Source: Acidobacteriota bacterium (GTDB lineage Bacteria; Acidobacteriota; Terriglobia; Bryobacterales; Bryobacteraceae). From it: a stretch of 64,000 nt of DNA. This document shows, piece after piece, positions 10,186-20,134 of the stretch. The stretch spans positions 147,759 to 211,758 of the forward strand of contig JAFKEE010000029.1 in assembly GCA_017307505.1 (NCBI GenBank). Direction: 5' to 3'. Numbering within the stretch: position 1 is the stretch's first letter; each line of letters begins with the position of its first letter. The translations under genes were made by a program, and so were the position numbers. Below the pieces are notes generated by a model. The model saw only the letters and a list, made by a program, of their open reading frames with translations, ran no database searches and was not told where the DNA came from.

Positions 10186-12912
10186 TCATTCCCGGCTCTC
10201 GGGCTCTGCCACGGCTGCGAGCATCTGTTCCACCAGGGCTTCCAAGTCTTTCGGAAGGAATGGTTTACGGAGGATGCGCCCCATTCCGCTGCCGTTCTCC
10301 TGCTCCAGCGAATCGCCGGGATAGCCGGAGATATAGAGGACGCCCAGCTTGGGATTGTGCTGCAGCAGCCGCTCTGCCAGTTCCGGGCCGCTCATCCCCG
10401 GCATGACAACGTCGGTGATCAGCAGTTCCACCGGTGGATCGGCCTTGCTGAACAGCTCCAGCGCCTGCTCCCCGTTGGACGCGGCGTAGGTCCGGTAGCC
10501 CAACTGGGACAAGGTCTCCCTGGCCAGTTCCCGCACCTGCCCCTGGTCTGCCACCAGCAGGATGACGTGCTGGCTGGCCTGTTTGCCCGGCCCCCACGAA
10601 GAGGCCACGGCCATCGCGGGTTCCTCCACCGCCGGCAGCAGGATCCGGAAGGTCGCCCCCTGGCCCGGCTTGCTGAAGACTGAGATGTGGCCCCCGCTCT
10701 GTTTCACGATGCCGTACACGCTCGACAGTCCCAGGCCGGTACCCTTCCCCACTTCCTTCGTGGTGAAGAACGGCTCGAAGATGCGCTCCCTGGTGCTTTC
10801 ATCCATCCCCGCGCCTGTATCCATGGCATACAGCGCGACATAGGACCCAGGCTGCAGGTCCATCGACTGCGACGAGCGCGCCTCGACAATCTCCTCATTC
10901 GCCGTGCGGATGGTGAACGCGCCGCCCATCGGCATGGCGTCGCGGGCATTGGCCGCCAGGTTGAGCAGGACCTGCGCCAGTTGCGTCCGGTCCGCCCGAA
11001 CCCGCTTCAGGTGTTTGGCGGTCTGGAACCGCAGTTCCACGGTCTCGCCGAGCAGCGGCACCAGCAGACCCTGCATCGAAACCACCACCTCATTCAGGTC
11101 CAGAACCTGCGGTTGCAGCACCTGCTTGCGGCTGAATGCCAGCAACTGCCGCGTCAGGTCGGCCGCGCGCTGGCCGGCCCGCTGAATCTCCACCAGCAGA
11201 CGGCGGTTCTGGTCCTGCTCGCCCACGCGCCCCAGCAGCATGTGGCTGTAGCCATTGATGACCGTGAGCAGGTTATTGAAATCGTGGGCGATGCCGCCGG
11301 CCAGCGTCCCCAGCGACTCCACACGCTGGACGTGGCGGAACTGCTCCTCGATTTCCTTCATCTCCGTCACGTCCTGGACGGTGCCCATCACCATGTGCCG
11401 GCCGTCGCGCAACTGTGTGAACTCGCCGTACGAGCGCACATGCCGCACGCGTCCATCCGGGCGCAGAATGCGGTACTCCATCGCACGATTGCGCGACTCT
11501 TTGTCGGCCGTCAGGGCCATCGCGCGGATCCGCTCCCGGTCGTCGGGATGGACCAGGTCCATCAGGTGGTCGAACGTGGGCTCAAAGATCTCGGGATTCA
11601 GCCCGTGGATGCGGTACACCTCATCCGACCAGCGCAGCGCCCCGGTGTTCGGGTCCTTTTCCCAACTGCCCAGGCGCGCCAGCTTCTGAGCGCGCTCCAG
11701 GTGCGCCTGGCTCGACCGGAGCTGCCGCTCCGCCTTGCGCCGCCGGACCACGTTGGCCACCATGGCGGCAATGATCAGAAACTGGATCACGGTGAAGGCC
11801 GCCCCCACCCAGATCAGCAGGCGATTGCGGTCATAGATGTCGCCGATCCGGGCGGGCCGGTTCAACACCACTGCTCCAGCCGGGATCGATTCGGGCTGGA
11901 CGCCCAGGCGCGCCAGGACCGAATAGTCCAGCACCATCTGGAGCACACCATGGCGTGCGATGGGCACACTGGAGGGCGCCGCCCCCTCCAGCACCCGTTT
12001 GGCAATATTGCCGGCCTGAAACCCGTGGGCCCGGCCGTTGTTGAAACAGCCTCCGGCAAAGCCCTGACCCAGTTGCGCGCTGGTCGGGCCGAATACCGGC
12101 ACGTGCCCGGCGGCCTGCGCGATTTGTGCGGCCGCGTCCTGCAGCGGCACATACAGCCCGGTGCCATCGCGGCTGAAACCCGTCGTCACCACCAGGGAAT
12201 CCGGCGGCACGGCCCGCAACTGCGCCAGAATCTGGTCGAAGGACAGCAGCGATCCGTCGAGAAAGGCAAAGTGCAGTGGGGCAAGGCGCCTGGCCAGCAG
12301 CCGGTACGCGCGCAAATGCACCTGATTGGAAGCCGAGGCGTCGGACACCACGAAGACATGCCGCCTCTGCGGGAAAATGTGCAGCGCCGTCTCCAGATAG
12401 CCCTGGAGGTCAAACTCCTCAACGACCCCGGTGTAGACGTCCCTGGGCACTTGCTGGATCAGCTCCGGACCCGACACGCCACAGAACACCACCGGCACGT
12501 TGCCGAAGAGCTCCAGCCGGTGCTTCAGCAGGAACTGCAGCGCCTCCTCATCGGAAGAGACCACCAGGTCGAGCGGCAGCGACCGGTACTTCTCGCGGAG
12601 GGTCTCCTCCATCCGGGCCTCGTGCGCCGGGCCGCTCTTGCGTTTCGAGTCGAGGAACTCAGTCCAGACCTCGACTTCGAAAGGCAGCCCGGCCAGGACG
12701 TCCTCTACCCCCAGGACAAGATCGTTCGTCCAGGGGAAGTTCTGGTGATAGGAGTTGAGGATCAGTACATTGCGTTTAGGCCGGGGCGCAGGCACGTCCG
12801 GGGACGGCGGCTGCGCCAGGGCGATACCCGCACACAGGACCGCCACCCACAGGTCACGCATCCTGGGCACGGCAGCACGGTTTCGAGGCTTTCCCCGGCA
12901 ACTCATTTCCAT
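10186..12912 (-). CDS. Hybrid sensor histidine kinase with periplasmic ABC-binding-like sensor
   Basis: A 908-residue membrane kinase. After a signal-type hydrophobic segment (about 19-34), residues about 46-340 form a domain starting [15 protein letters not shown], typical of ABC-substrate-binding-like sensors. A membrane helix at about 367-388 leads to a PAS domain (about 410-515), HisKA with His543 in GGIAHDFNN, HATPase with N box LAANARDA and DTGAGMD/GTGLGL boxes, and a receiver with Asp834 and Lys883. The receiver acidic pocket has one Asp (VADQ) instead of two. GGGAG five nt before the ATG at 12912 and the DUF2203 stop at 12933 favour this start. Confidence 0.85.
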   Translation of the reverse strand: MEMSCRGKPRNRAAVPRMRDLWVAVLCAGIALAQPPSPDVPAPRPKRNVLILNSYHQNFPWTNDLVLGVEDVLAGLPFEVEVWTEFLDSKRKSGPAHEARMEETLREKYRSLPLDLVVSSDEEALQFLLKHRLELFGNVPVVFCGVSGPELIQQVPRDVYTGVVEEFDLQGYLETALHIFPQRRHVFVVSDASASNQVHLRAYRLLARRLAPLHFAFLDGSLLSFDQILAQLRAVPPDSLVVTTGFSRDGTGLYVPLQDAAAQIAQAAGHVPVFGPTSAQLGQGFAGGCFNNGRAHGFQAGNIAKRVLEGAAPSSVPIARHGVLQMVLDYSVLARLGVQPESIPAGAVVLNRPARIGDIYDRNRLLIWVGAAFTVIQFLIIAAMVANVVRRRKAERQLRSSQAHLERAQKLARLGSWEKDPNTGALRWSDEVYRIHGLNPEIFEPTFDHLMDLVHPDDRERIRAMALTADKESRNRAMEYRILRPDGRVRHVRSYGEFTQLRDGRHMVMGTVQDVTEMKEIEEQFRHVQRVESLGTLAGGIAHDFNNLLTVINGYSHMLLGRVGEQDQNRRLLVEIQRAGQRAADLTRQLLAFSRKQVLQPQVLDLNEVVVSMQGLLVPLLGETVELRFQTAKHLKRVRADRTQLAQVLLNLAANARDAMPMGGAFTIRTANEEIVEARSSQSMDLQPGSYVALYAMDTGAGMDESTRERIFEPFFTTKEVGKGTGLGLSSVYGIVKQSGGHISVFSKPGQGATFRILLPAVEEPAMAVASSWGPGKQASQHVILLVADQGQVRELARETLSQLGYRTYAASNGEQALELFSKADPPVELLITDVVMPGMSGPELAERLLQHNPKLGVLYISGYPGDSLEQENGSGMGRILRKPFLPKDLEALVEQMLAAVAEPESRE

Positions 12913-12932
12913 CCATCTCCCGGGTGCCCGGA

Positions 12933-13373
12933 TTAATGCACGAGGTCGCCTTCGTGATGATCCAGGAAGTCCCGGTCGATCCGTTTGCGACTCCGGAACC
13001 CCTCTTCCAGACCGTGCCAATACCCGACTCCGGCCTCATTCAGCTGGTAACAGATGAGGACCTCTTCGCCCCGGTACTTTGTGGGAAAGTCCACCAGCCC
13101 GATATTCAGGTCCTTCACCTGTACGCCCAATTCTTCAAACTGATCGAGAATTTCCTTGAGCTTCCGGCCGAGCTCGTCCACGCGCCTGCGAAGGATGACC
13201 AGCCGTTCGGTGTCGAGATCCACTCCGCCCATCTGGTGGGCTTTGCGCATGCTCTCCGCAATCTCCCGCTGGGCTTCCTCCAGTTCGGCGCGTGCCTCCA
13301 CACCTTCCTTGAGCATGCGGCTCACCTCCGGCACCAGCCGCTGGGCCTGCTCGAGCGTGAAATAACGAGCCAT
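12933..13373 (-). CDS. DUF2203 family protein
   Basis: A 146-residue soluble protein fitting DUF2203: YFTLEQAQRLVPEVSRMLKE at the N-terminus, a long Glu/Arg-rich coiled-coil helix pair (about 25-95), and the C-terminal GLVDFPTKYRGEEVLICYQLNE...YWHGLEEGFRSRK block. The family function is unknown. The start lies 4 nt after the pyrF stop, so it is in one operon with selD and pyrF. Confidence 0.82.
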   Translation of the reverse strand: MARYFTLEQAQRLVPEVSRMLKEGVEARAELEEAQREIAESMRKAHQMGGVDLDTERLVILRRRVDELGRKLKEILDQFEELGVQVKDLNIGLVDFPTKYRGEEVLICYQLNEAGVGYWHGLEEGFRSRKRIDRDFLDHHEGDLVH

Positions 13374-13377
13374 GGCC

Positions 13378-14073
13378 TTAGTGTAATTGAGTTCCCAAAG
13401 CGCGCAGAATCGAATCCGCGGCCGCCGCCGGTTGAGCGGCGCGCGTGATTTCCCGGCCTACTACCAGATAACTCGCGCCCGCTTCCATGGCCGAGGCCGG
13501 GGTCGCCACCCGTTTCTGGTCGCCGTGATCGGCCCCGGCGGACCTCACGCCCGGCACCACCAGCAGTTTCTGCGGCGGAACCAGCGCGCGCAACCGCTGC
13601 ACTTCCAGCGGAGAACACACCAGGCCGTCGGCCCCCGCGTCGACAGCTTTGCCGGCCAGCCACTCCACCTGTTGCGCCATGGTGCGACCCGTGACGCCGA
13701 GGTCGTCGAGATCCGACTGGTCGAAACTGGTGAGCACGGTCACCGCGAGAATCCGCAGATTCGTTCCGGCCGCCGCCTCGCGGGCCGCCCGGATCACCTG
13801 CGGACTGGAATGCACGGTCAACAGGCTGGCGCCCAGCGCCGCCACGCGCGCCGCCGCCCGTTTGACAGTCTCGTGGATGTCGAACATCTTCAGGTCCACG
13901 AACACCTGTTTGCGCCGCGCCACGATCTCGCGCACCACCGCCGGCCCTTCCGCCGTGAAAAGCTCCAGTCCGACCTTATAGAAATCGACCGTCGTCGAAA
14001 GCCGGTCGACCAGGGAGAGAGCCTCCGCGGCATTCGGCAAATCGAGGGCAACAATAATAGGGTTGTAGTTCAT
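13378..14073 (-). CDS. pyrF: Orotidine 5'-phosphate decarboxylase
   Basis: Decarboxylates OMP to UMP, the last step of de novo pyrimidine synthesis. The 231-residue TIM-barrel protein begins NPIIVALDLPN and has the catalytic Asp/Lys motif VFVDLKMFDIHETV. The phosphate-binding loop is near the end, with PGVRSAGADHGDQKRVATPASAMEAGASYLVVGR. The frame is open further upstream, but the ATG at 14073 matches the family start and overlaps the selD stop as ATGA. Confidence 0.93.
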   Translation of the reverse strand: MNYNPIIVALDLPNAAEALSLVDRLSTTVDFYKVGLELFTAEGPAVVREIVARRKQVFVDLKMFDIHETVKRAAARVAALGASLLTVHSSPQVIRAAREAAAGTNLRILAVTVLTSFDQSDLDDLGVTGRTMAQQVEWLAGKAVDAGADGLVCSPLEVQRLRALVPPQKLLVVPGVRSAGADHGDQKRVATPASAMEAGASYLVVGREITRAAQPAAAADSILRALGTQLH

Positions 14074-15056
14074 AAAACGTGAATGGGCTTCTCGCCCCGG
14101 TCCAATACCCGGCCAATGATGCGTCCGGCGGGCCGCAGCGAGGCCTGTTGCGGCGATTGCGACAACAGCAGTCCGCCCGAGGTCTGCGGATCGTAGAGCA
14201 GCGCCTCCACTTCCGGCCGGACGCCTTCCCTTACCAGGACACACGAGGAAGCAAAGGCCCGGTTGTTATTCAGCCCGCCCGGCACCGCCCCGGCGGCGGC
14301 ATACTCCAATGCCCCGGGCAGAAACTCCAGCGCCGCCGAATCGATCTCCAGCGTGACCTTGCTGGCCAGCGCCATCTCGCGGGCGTGGCCCATCAGCCCG
14401 AAGCCCGTGATGTCCGTACACCCGTTGGCCTCGGTGTCGACCCGGTTCAGACGCAGCATGGACGCAATGGAGGCCGCCACATGTTCTTCGCTCGCCAGCC
14501 CGCGCTTCAGCGCCGTCGAGATGACGCCCGTGCCGAGGGCCTTGGTGAGGACGAGAACATCGCCCGGCCGCGCGCCGGCGTTGGTCCAGATGCGGTCCGG
14601 ATGCACCGTGCCTGTGACCGCATAGCCAAATTTGATCTCGTCGTCGTTCACGCTATGCCCGCCCACCACGGCGCATTCCGCCTCGATCATCTTCTCCGCG
14701 CCGCCCTTCAAAATCGCTTCCAGGTCTTCCAGATCGCCCTTGCCCGGGTAGCACAGCACCGACAGCGCGGTCACCGGCCGCCCGCCCATCGCGAACACAT
14801 CACTCAGCGCGTTAGCCGCCGCGATGGCGCCGTAAGTATAAGGGTCGTCGACAATTGGCGTGAAAAAGTCCACCGTTTGCACCAGGGCACACTCCGGGCT
14901 GAGCTTGTAGACGCCGGCATCGTCCGACGTATCAAACCCCACCAGAACGTTAGAATTGCGCAGGCGCGGAACGCCTGGCAGTACCTGGTCCAAAACCTTT
15001 GGACTGAGCTTGGACGCTCAACCCGCGGCTTTGACGTGTGCGGTTAACTTTTTCAT
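14070..15056 (-). CDS. selD: Selenide, water dikinase with in-frame TGA (selenocysteine at position 13)
   Basis: Makes selenophosphate from selenide and ATP, the selenium donor for selenocysteine and selenouridine synthesis. A frame search stops at TTG 14993 and gives 307 residues with no catalytic loop. The same frame upstream is open apart from one TGA at 15020-15018 and reaches an ATG at 15056, encoding MKKLTAHVKAAGUASKLSPK. This aligns with E. coli SelD GCGCKISPK: Sec13 replaces the catalytic Cys17 and Lys16 matches the essential Lys20. The rest has the ATP-binding core (DDAGVYKL, VQTVDFFTP, ANALSDVFAMGG). A SECIS-like hairpin follows the TGA. The full length of 328 residues fits the family. 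The stop overlaps the pyrF start. Confidence 0.9.
14988..15004 (-). promoter_or_regulatory. Bacterial SECIS-like hairpin in selD
   Basis: On the coding strand, GTCCAAA (15004-14998) pairs perfectly with TTTGGAC (14994-14988) around a GGT loop. The loop begins 21 nt after the TGA. A loop with G in its first two positions at 16-37 nt from the UGA fits the described bacterial SECIS pattern for SelB binding. The stem was found by eye; its folding energy was not calculated. Confidence 0.65.
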
Positions 15057-15137
15057 TGCAAACCGGGCGAATAACCCTTCCGCCTGGATCTATTATCTAG
15101 CATGCAACCCGGGCAATAGTTCGGCCCGGACAGGCTT

Positions 15138-15143
15138 TATAAT
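15138..15143 (+). promoter_or_regulatory. Possible -10 box before the SpoIIE-type gene
   Basis: TATAAT lies in the 94-bp gap between the divergent selD and phosphatase genes. No good -35 box is seen at 16-18 bp, and the box is only 7 bp before the TTG used as start, so either the message has almost no leader or the true start is elsewhere. Confidence 0.3.
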
Positions 15144-15150
15144 CGAAGGC

Positions 15151-17499
15151 TTGACGCACTGGAAGCAGCGCCTCGCACTGTCTGTGCTCCTCGTGGTCTG
15201 CGGAGCGGTTGAGGCGCGCTTTATCTACACCTCCCTCCTGCCGCTCAGCCGCCAGGTGGCGCGCACCCCCGGACTGGTGGATCCCGAAAACCTAGCTCTC
15301 GGCAACGTGAGGGAGTCCGCCCTGAAAGCCGGCGTAAAAGAAGGAGACACGCTGGTGGCGGTGGAAGGCGTCCCGGTCCACTCGGCATTCGATGCCATCG
15401 GGCGCATGGTGCAGAGACAGGGCGGAGTCCCCATCACGCTGACGGTTCGTACCGGGAACGGCGCACCACGCACCGTCACGCTCATCCCGCCTACGCTCAC
15501 GCTGGCTGAGCCCGTGGAATTCACGTTCACTCTCGGGCTGAACATCCTCCTGCCGGTGCTTTGCATCGGGCTCGGCTTCCTGGTCGCCTTCCGCCGGCCC
15601 TCGGATCCCACGGCGCTCGCCATCCTCTGGTTGCTGCTCTCCCTGGCCTTCATGCAGCGTTCGAACGGGTATGAGCGCTATGGCTGGGGCGTGTGGATGA
15701 GCGGCCCCGCCCTCTTTCTGGATGTCGTCTCCGGCTGGTGGCCGGCCGCCTGGTGCGCCGTGGCGCTGCTCTTTCCCGACGGCCTCCGGCGGCGCGACGT
15801 GCTCTCGCATGTCTCCCTGGCGGTCATTGTGGTGTACGCACCCTATGAAGCCATCCGCGCCATCCTGGTGGCGGCGATGTTCGCCAACCCCGCGGTCTGG
15901 TCGATCCTCAAGCCCATCGAACACCTGCCGCGCGTTCTCACCCAGTCGCTTCATTTCGCCCTGATCGGGCTCGGCCTGCTGAACTTCCTGCTGAAATTCC
16001 GCGCCGAGAGGAACCCGGGCGCACGGCGCCGCATGCGGTGGATGCTCACCGGCCTCATGCTGGGCGTCATTCCCAACACCGCGCTGATGGTCTCCTCCGC
16101 CCTGCTGCAGCGCGATCTGAACGACTACCCCTTCTGGCTGCTGATGCCCGGGGTTCTGGCGCCCATTTTCATTCCGGTCACGCTCGCCTACAGCATGCTG
16201 GTCCACCGCCTGTTCGACCTGGGAGTCGTCATCCGGCAGGGTCTGCTCGCCTCCCGGACCGTCACCGCCCTGCGACTGCTGGTGAACGGCACCCTTCTCT
16301 GGGCCGCCTTCAACAGCCGCAACTGGACCATCACCCTGCTTTCCCTCGCCGGGATCGTGGCTGTCAGTTATGGGACCAGCCACGTCCGGGCCTGGGTGGA
16401 CCGCCGCTTCTTCCGCGAAGCCGTGAATACGGAGCAAGTCCTCATCGAGCTGTCGAAACAGGTTCGCCGCATCACCGATCCCGGCGAACTCCTGGAGACA
16501 GTCCAGAACCGCATCCAGTCGGCCCTCCACATCACCCACATCGAACTGCTGCCTGCCGGTGGCTACCAGGGTTTCGGGGATCTCATTCTGCCCCTGAGTA
16601 CCCCCGACCAGGATTACGGCGCGCTTCGCCTCGGTCCGAAACTCTCTGAGGAGCCCTACTCCCGTCGCGATCTACAACTCCTGGAGTCCGTGGCCAGCCA
16701 GACGGCGCTCGCCCTCGACGTCACCCGTCTCACGGCTACGGTCGCCAGCGAGACGGCCCAACGGGAACGGCTCAATAATGAGCTGGAAATCGCCAGCCAG
16801 GTGCAGCAGCGCCTCTTTCCGAAGCGCGCGCCCCAGGTGGAGGGGCTCGATCTCGCCGGCTGTTGTGTACCCGCCCAGTCCGTGGGCGGCGACTACTACG
16901 ACTTCCTCACAACGCCGGGCGGAGCCGTCGGGCTCGCGATTGGCGACGTGGCAGGCAAGGGCGTACCCGCGGCACTGCTGATGGCAGGCCTGCAGGCATC
17001 GCTACGGGGCCTGATCCTGGGCGGTGTCACCGATCTTCGTGAACTGATGGCCAAGCTGAACCTGCTGGTGTATGAGGCTTCCCCGGCCAACCGGTTCGCT
17101 ACATTTTTCTATGGCATGTACGACCCGGCAGACGGCGCCCTGCGTTACTCCAGCGCCGGCCACAATCCCAGTCTGCTGCTGCGGGCCACGGGCGAAAGTC
17201 ACTGGCTGAAGACGCCCGGGGTCGGCTTGGGGATGACGCGCCGCGCCCAGTATGAGCAGGCACAAATCGCCCTGCAACGTGGAGATGCGCTGGTCCTCTA
17301 CACCGACGGGGTCACCGAAGCCAGAAACCCGGCAGGCGAAGAGTTTGGCGAGCACAGGCTGCTGGAAGCACTGCGCGCTGCGCCGCGGGCGGACGCACAG
17401 TCCACCGCCGGCCATCTGCTGGAAGCGGTGACCACGTTCGCCAGCGGAGCCGCACAGCACGACGACATTACACTGATCGTGGCGCGGCGAATCGGGTAA
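15151..17499 (+). CDS. Membrane PDZ-GAF-PP2C (SpoIIE-type) serine phosphatase
   Basis: A 782-residue membrane protein that probably dephosphorylates a partner-switch regulator. One N-terminal helix is followed by a PDZ-like domain (ESALKAGVKEGDTLVAVEGVPV, about 50-110). About seven membrane helices span roughly 125-420, with a GAF-like region at about 430-530. The C-terminal SpoIIE/PP2C domain has GGDYYDF, GDVAGKGVPAALLM, YTDGVTEARN and the metal-binding HDDITLIV. No anti-anti-sigma partner is adjacent. The frame is open upstream of TTG 15151, but that stretch overlaps selD; 15151 is the best start and is uncertain. Confidence 0.8.
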   Translation: MTHWKQRLALSVLLVVCGAVEARFIYTSLLPLSRQVARTPGLVDPENLALGNVRESALKAGVKEGDTLVAVEGVPVHSAFDAIGRMVQRQGGVPITLTVRTGNGAPRTVTLIPPTLTLAEPVEFTFTLGLNILLPVLCIGLGFLVAFRRPSDPTALAILWLLLSLAFMQRSNGYERYGWGVWMSGPALFLDVVSGWWPAAWCAVALLFPDGLRRRDVLSHVSLAVIVVYAPYEAIRAILVAAMFANPAVWSILKPIEHLPRVLTQSLHFALIGLGLLNFLLKFRAERNPGARRRMRWMLTGLMLGVIPNTALMVSSALLQRDLNDYPFWLLMPGVLAPIFIPVTLAYSMLVHRLFDLGVVIRQGLLASRTVTALRLLVNGTLLWAAFNSRNWTITLLSLAGIVAVSYGTSHVRAWVDRRFFREAVNTEQVLIELSKQVRRITDPGELLETVQNRIQSALHITHIELLPAGGYQGFGDLILPLSTPDQDYGALRLGPKLSEEPYSRRDLQLLESVASQTALALDVTRLTATVASETAQRERLNNELEIASQVQQRLFPKRAPQVEGLDLAGCCVPAQSVGGDYYDFLTTPGGAVGLAIGDVAGKGVPAALLMAGLQASLRGLILGGVTDLRELMAKLNLLVYEASPANRFATFFYGMYDPADGALRYSSAGHNPSLLLRATGESHWLKTPGVGLGMTRRAQYEQAQIALQRGDALVLYTDGVTEARNPAGEEFGEHRLLEALRAAPRADAQSTAGHLLEAVTTFASGAAQHDDITLIVARRIG

Positions 17500-17523
17500 G
17501 CCCGATACTTCGGTCGGGCTTAC
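17496..17523. terminator. Bidirectional terminator with UUCG loop
   Basis: GTAAGCCCGA at 17496-17505 pairs perfectly with TCGGGCTTAC at 17514-17523, and the loop contains a C-UUCG-G tetraloop. The hairpin contains the stop codon of the phosphatase gene and reaches into that of the convergent permease gene, so it probably ends transcription from both sides. Confidence 0.65.
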
Positions 17524-20027
17524 TCGTAGCGCAGCGCCTCCAGAGGATCCACGGTGCTGGCCCGGCGCGCCGGCAGGAAGCCCGCCATCAACGCTACGCC
17601 CGCCAGCAGGGCAATCACGGCCAGGCCCAGCCACGGGTCGTTCACTTTCACATTGAACATCTGGGACGAGATGTATTTGCTCAAGGCATACGCCGAGGGA
17701 ACGCCCACAGCCAGTCCGGCGGCCAGCAGGATGACCACCTCCCGCATCATCAGCCGCAGCACATCGAACGGCTGCGCCCCCAGCGCCATCCGCAGGCCGA
17801 CCTCGCGCGTGCGCCGCGCGGCCACGAAGGCCATCACGCCGTACAGGCCGATTGCCGCCAGCAGGGTCGCCAGGCAGCCGAAAGCGATGGAGAGGGCCGC
17901 GATAATCCGCTCCGTCGACAGCGTCTGGTCCAGCTGGTTTTCGAGCGTTGTCACTTCATACAGCGGCAGCCGCGGGTCCAGCCGCCGCACCGCCTCCCGC
18001 AGCCCGTTCATCATCGCCCGCGTATCCATCGCGCCGCGCACGTAGAACGCCACCGAGCCCGGGAAGTTCGATTGGAACCGGGGGACAAACACCTGCCGGT
18101 GCACACCCTCGCGCGGACCTTCATATAACGCGTTCTCCACCATCCCGACAATCTCGATGGTGAGCTTCGTGTCCGGGGCTCCGCCAAAGCCGATGTGCCG
18201 CCCAATCGGGCTGCCCTTGCCGAAGTAATACTCGGAGAACGCCCGGTTCACTACAGCCACTTTGATGTCATCGCCGATATCGCTGTCCCGCAGGTCGCGG
18301 CCTTCCAATAACGGGATCCCCATGGTCTGGAAGTAGCCCGGCGACAGGGCGTTCATGAACGCCTGGATGTCCTCGCCGTCCTTGTTCTGGTGACCCTCCA
18401 CCGACATGCTGGAATCCCACTCCCAGCCGTGGAGAATCGGCACAGAAGCCACGGCCGCCGTCTGCACGCCCGGCAGGCCGCGCACATTGGCCAGAAGTTC
18501 CTGGTAGAACGCCTTCTCGCGCGCCACCGTGTAGCCGTTGAGCGAGGGATTCACCTGGAACGTGACCAGATTCGACAAGCCCTGAATGCCTGTTGAGGTC
18601 CCCTTCAGATTGCCCAGGCTGCGCGAGAACAGCGCCGCGCCGGCCAGCAGCAGGAACGAGAGCGCCACCTGCGCGGTCACCAGGATCTTGCGCAGCCGCA
18701 CGCCGCCGCCGGTGCCCGACACCGCTCCGCCCGCGTCCTTCAGGACGTTCCATTGATCGATGCGCGTGGCAAAGAAGGCCGGCGCCACCCCGAACAGCAG
18801 TCCGGTCAGCACCGCCAGCAGGAGGTTGAACAGCAGGATTCGCAGGTCGGGCGTCGCCGTCAGCATGAGCGGAGTCCCACGCTCCGGCAGGAAGCCCATA
18901 AGTCCCTTGATCGTCCAAACGGACAGCAGGATGCCCAGCGCCGCTCCGCCGGTCGACAGCAGCAGGCTCTCGATCAGCAGTTGCCGGATGAGTTGCTTGC
19001 GGGAAGCGCCAATGGCCAGCCGTACCGCAAGTTCCTTCTGCCGCGCCACGGCGCGCGCCACCAGCAGCCCAGCCACGTTCGCGCAGGCGATCAGCAGGAC
19101 CAGGCCCACCATCGACATCAGCACAATCAGCGCCTTACCGAAGTCGTTGCGGATATCGGAGTACCCATTCGAGGCCTGCTCCATCTTCACCTTGCGTTTG
19201 AAGAAGCGGTCCATCTGATACTTCGACGCCATCCTCAGCCCGGGCAGCTTTGCCTCGTACTCGAGCTGCCGCGTAAAGATCGCCTGGAGTTTGGCGCGCG
19301 CCGTGTCCACCGTCTCACCGGGTTTCATTCGCCCGAACATCTGGATCCACTGGCTGCGGTACTCGCCCATGGTGTCGCGGCCCGGCGTCATGATGGGCGC
19401 CATCTGGATGGGTACGCGGATCTGCGGCGAGCGCGCCGGATCCAGCCCCAGGAACCCTGGCGCGGACACCCCGACAACCACCATCGGGTAGTTGTTGACC
19501 AGCACCTTCTGGCCCACGATCGAGGTTTTGCCGCCAAAGCGGTTCAGCCAGTAGTCGTAGCTCAGCACGACTGTCGGATGACCCTTGTAGGTGCGGTCGT
19601 CCATCTCGGGAGAGAACACCCGGCCCACGGCCGGCTTCACGCCCAGGGCGTCGAAGTAGTTGCCGGAGACCAGCTCAGAAATCACGCGTTCGGTCTGTCC
19701 ATCCACGCTCAACGAAGCATCGCTCAGGTAGCGGCAGAATACGTGGGAGAAGAAAGTAGCCTGCTTCTGATACGCCTGATACATCGGATAGGACTGCGCA
19801 CGGTCCCCGTTGTTGTTGCCCATGTGCGGGCCGGTCGACCAGATCATCACCAGCTGTGACGGATCCTTCACCGGCAGCAGCCTAAGCAACAACTGATCCA
19901 TCAACGTGAAGATGGCTGTATTTGCGCCGATGCCCAAAGCCAGCGAAAAGACCGCTGCCAGGGTGAACAACGGGCTGCGCGCCAAGGTACGCAGTGCGTA
20001 CTTGAGATCGGGTCCGATTCCTCGCAT
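17520..20027 (-). CDS. ABC transporter permease, ADOP (duplicated orphan permease) type
   Basis: An 835-residue protein with two MacB_PCD-FtsX units in tandem. A short N-terminal DLKYALRTLARSPLFTLAAVFSLALGIGANTAIF segment leads into a periplasmic domain (about 50-270). An FtsX domain with three helices (about 280-410), a second periplasmic domain and a second FtsX domain (about 700-830, ending LPARRASTVDPLEALRYE) follow. This architecture matches ADOP permeases, greatly expanded in Acidobacteria. No ATPase gene is next to it, hence orphan. The substrate is unknown. Confidence 0.9.
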   Translation of the reverse strand: MRGIGPDLKYALRTLARSPLFTLAAVFSLALGIGANTAIFTLMDQLLLRLLPVKDPSQLVMIWSTGPHMGNNNGDRAQSYPMYQAYQKQATFFSHVFCRYLSDASLSVDGQTERVISELVSGNYFDALGVKPAVGRVFSPEMDDRTYKGHPTVVLSYDYWLNRFGGKTSIVGQKVLVNNYPMVVVGVSAPGFLGLDPARSPQIRVPIQMAPIMTPGRDTMGEYRSQWIQMFGRMKPGETVDTARAKLQAIFTRQLEYEAKLPGLRMASKYQMDRFFKRKVKMEQASNGYSDIRNDFGKALIVLMSMVGLVLLIACANVAGLLVARAVARQKELAVRLAIGASRKQLIRQLLIESLLLSTGGAALGILLSVWTIKGLMGFLPERGTPLMLTATPDLRILLFNLLLAVLTGLLFGVAPAFFATRIDQWNVLKDAGGAVSGTGGGVRLRKILVTAQVALSFLLLAGAALFSRSLGNLKGTSTGIQGLSNLVTFQVNPSLNGYTVAREKAFYQELLANVRGLPGVQTAAVASVPILHGWEWDSSMSVEGHQNKDGEDIQAFMNALSPGYFQTMGIPLLEGRDLRDSDIGDDIKVAVVNRAFSEYYFGKGSPIGRHIGFGGAPDTKLTIEIVGMVENALYEGPREGVHRQVFVPRFQSNFPGSVAFYVRGAMDTRAMMNGLREAVRRLDPRLPLYEVTTLENQLDQTLSTERIIAALSIAFGCLATLLAAIGLYGVMAFVAARRTREVGLRMALGAQPFDVLRLMMREVVILLAAGLAVGVPSAYALSKYISSQMFNVKVNDPWLGLAVIALLAGVALMAGFLPARRASTVDPLEALRYE

Positions 20028-20134
20028 GGACCTATATACGAACGAAGGGTGCCTGAGTGTGTAACATCTTCGTCGAAATCACGATTTCCGGGCGGCCCTC
20101 AATGCTCAGAGCCAAGTCCAGTATCAAAGTCCCT

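Noticed and set aside
10687..12936. A 749-codon forward open frame opposite the hybrid kinase
   Set aside because: The kinase domains on the other strand are complete; this frame is rich in His, Arg and Gln as expected for an antisense shadow.
14070..14993. selD starting at the TTG at 14993
   Set aside because: This start would remove the catalytic loop, which is encoded directly upstream in the same frame across a TGA.
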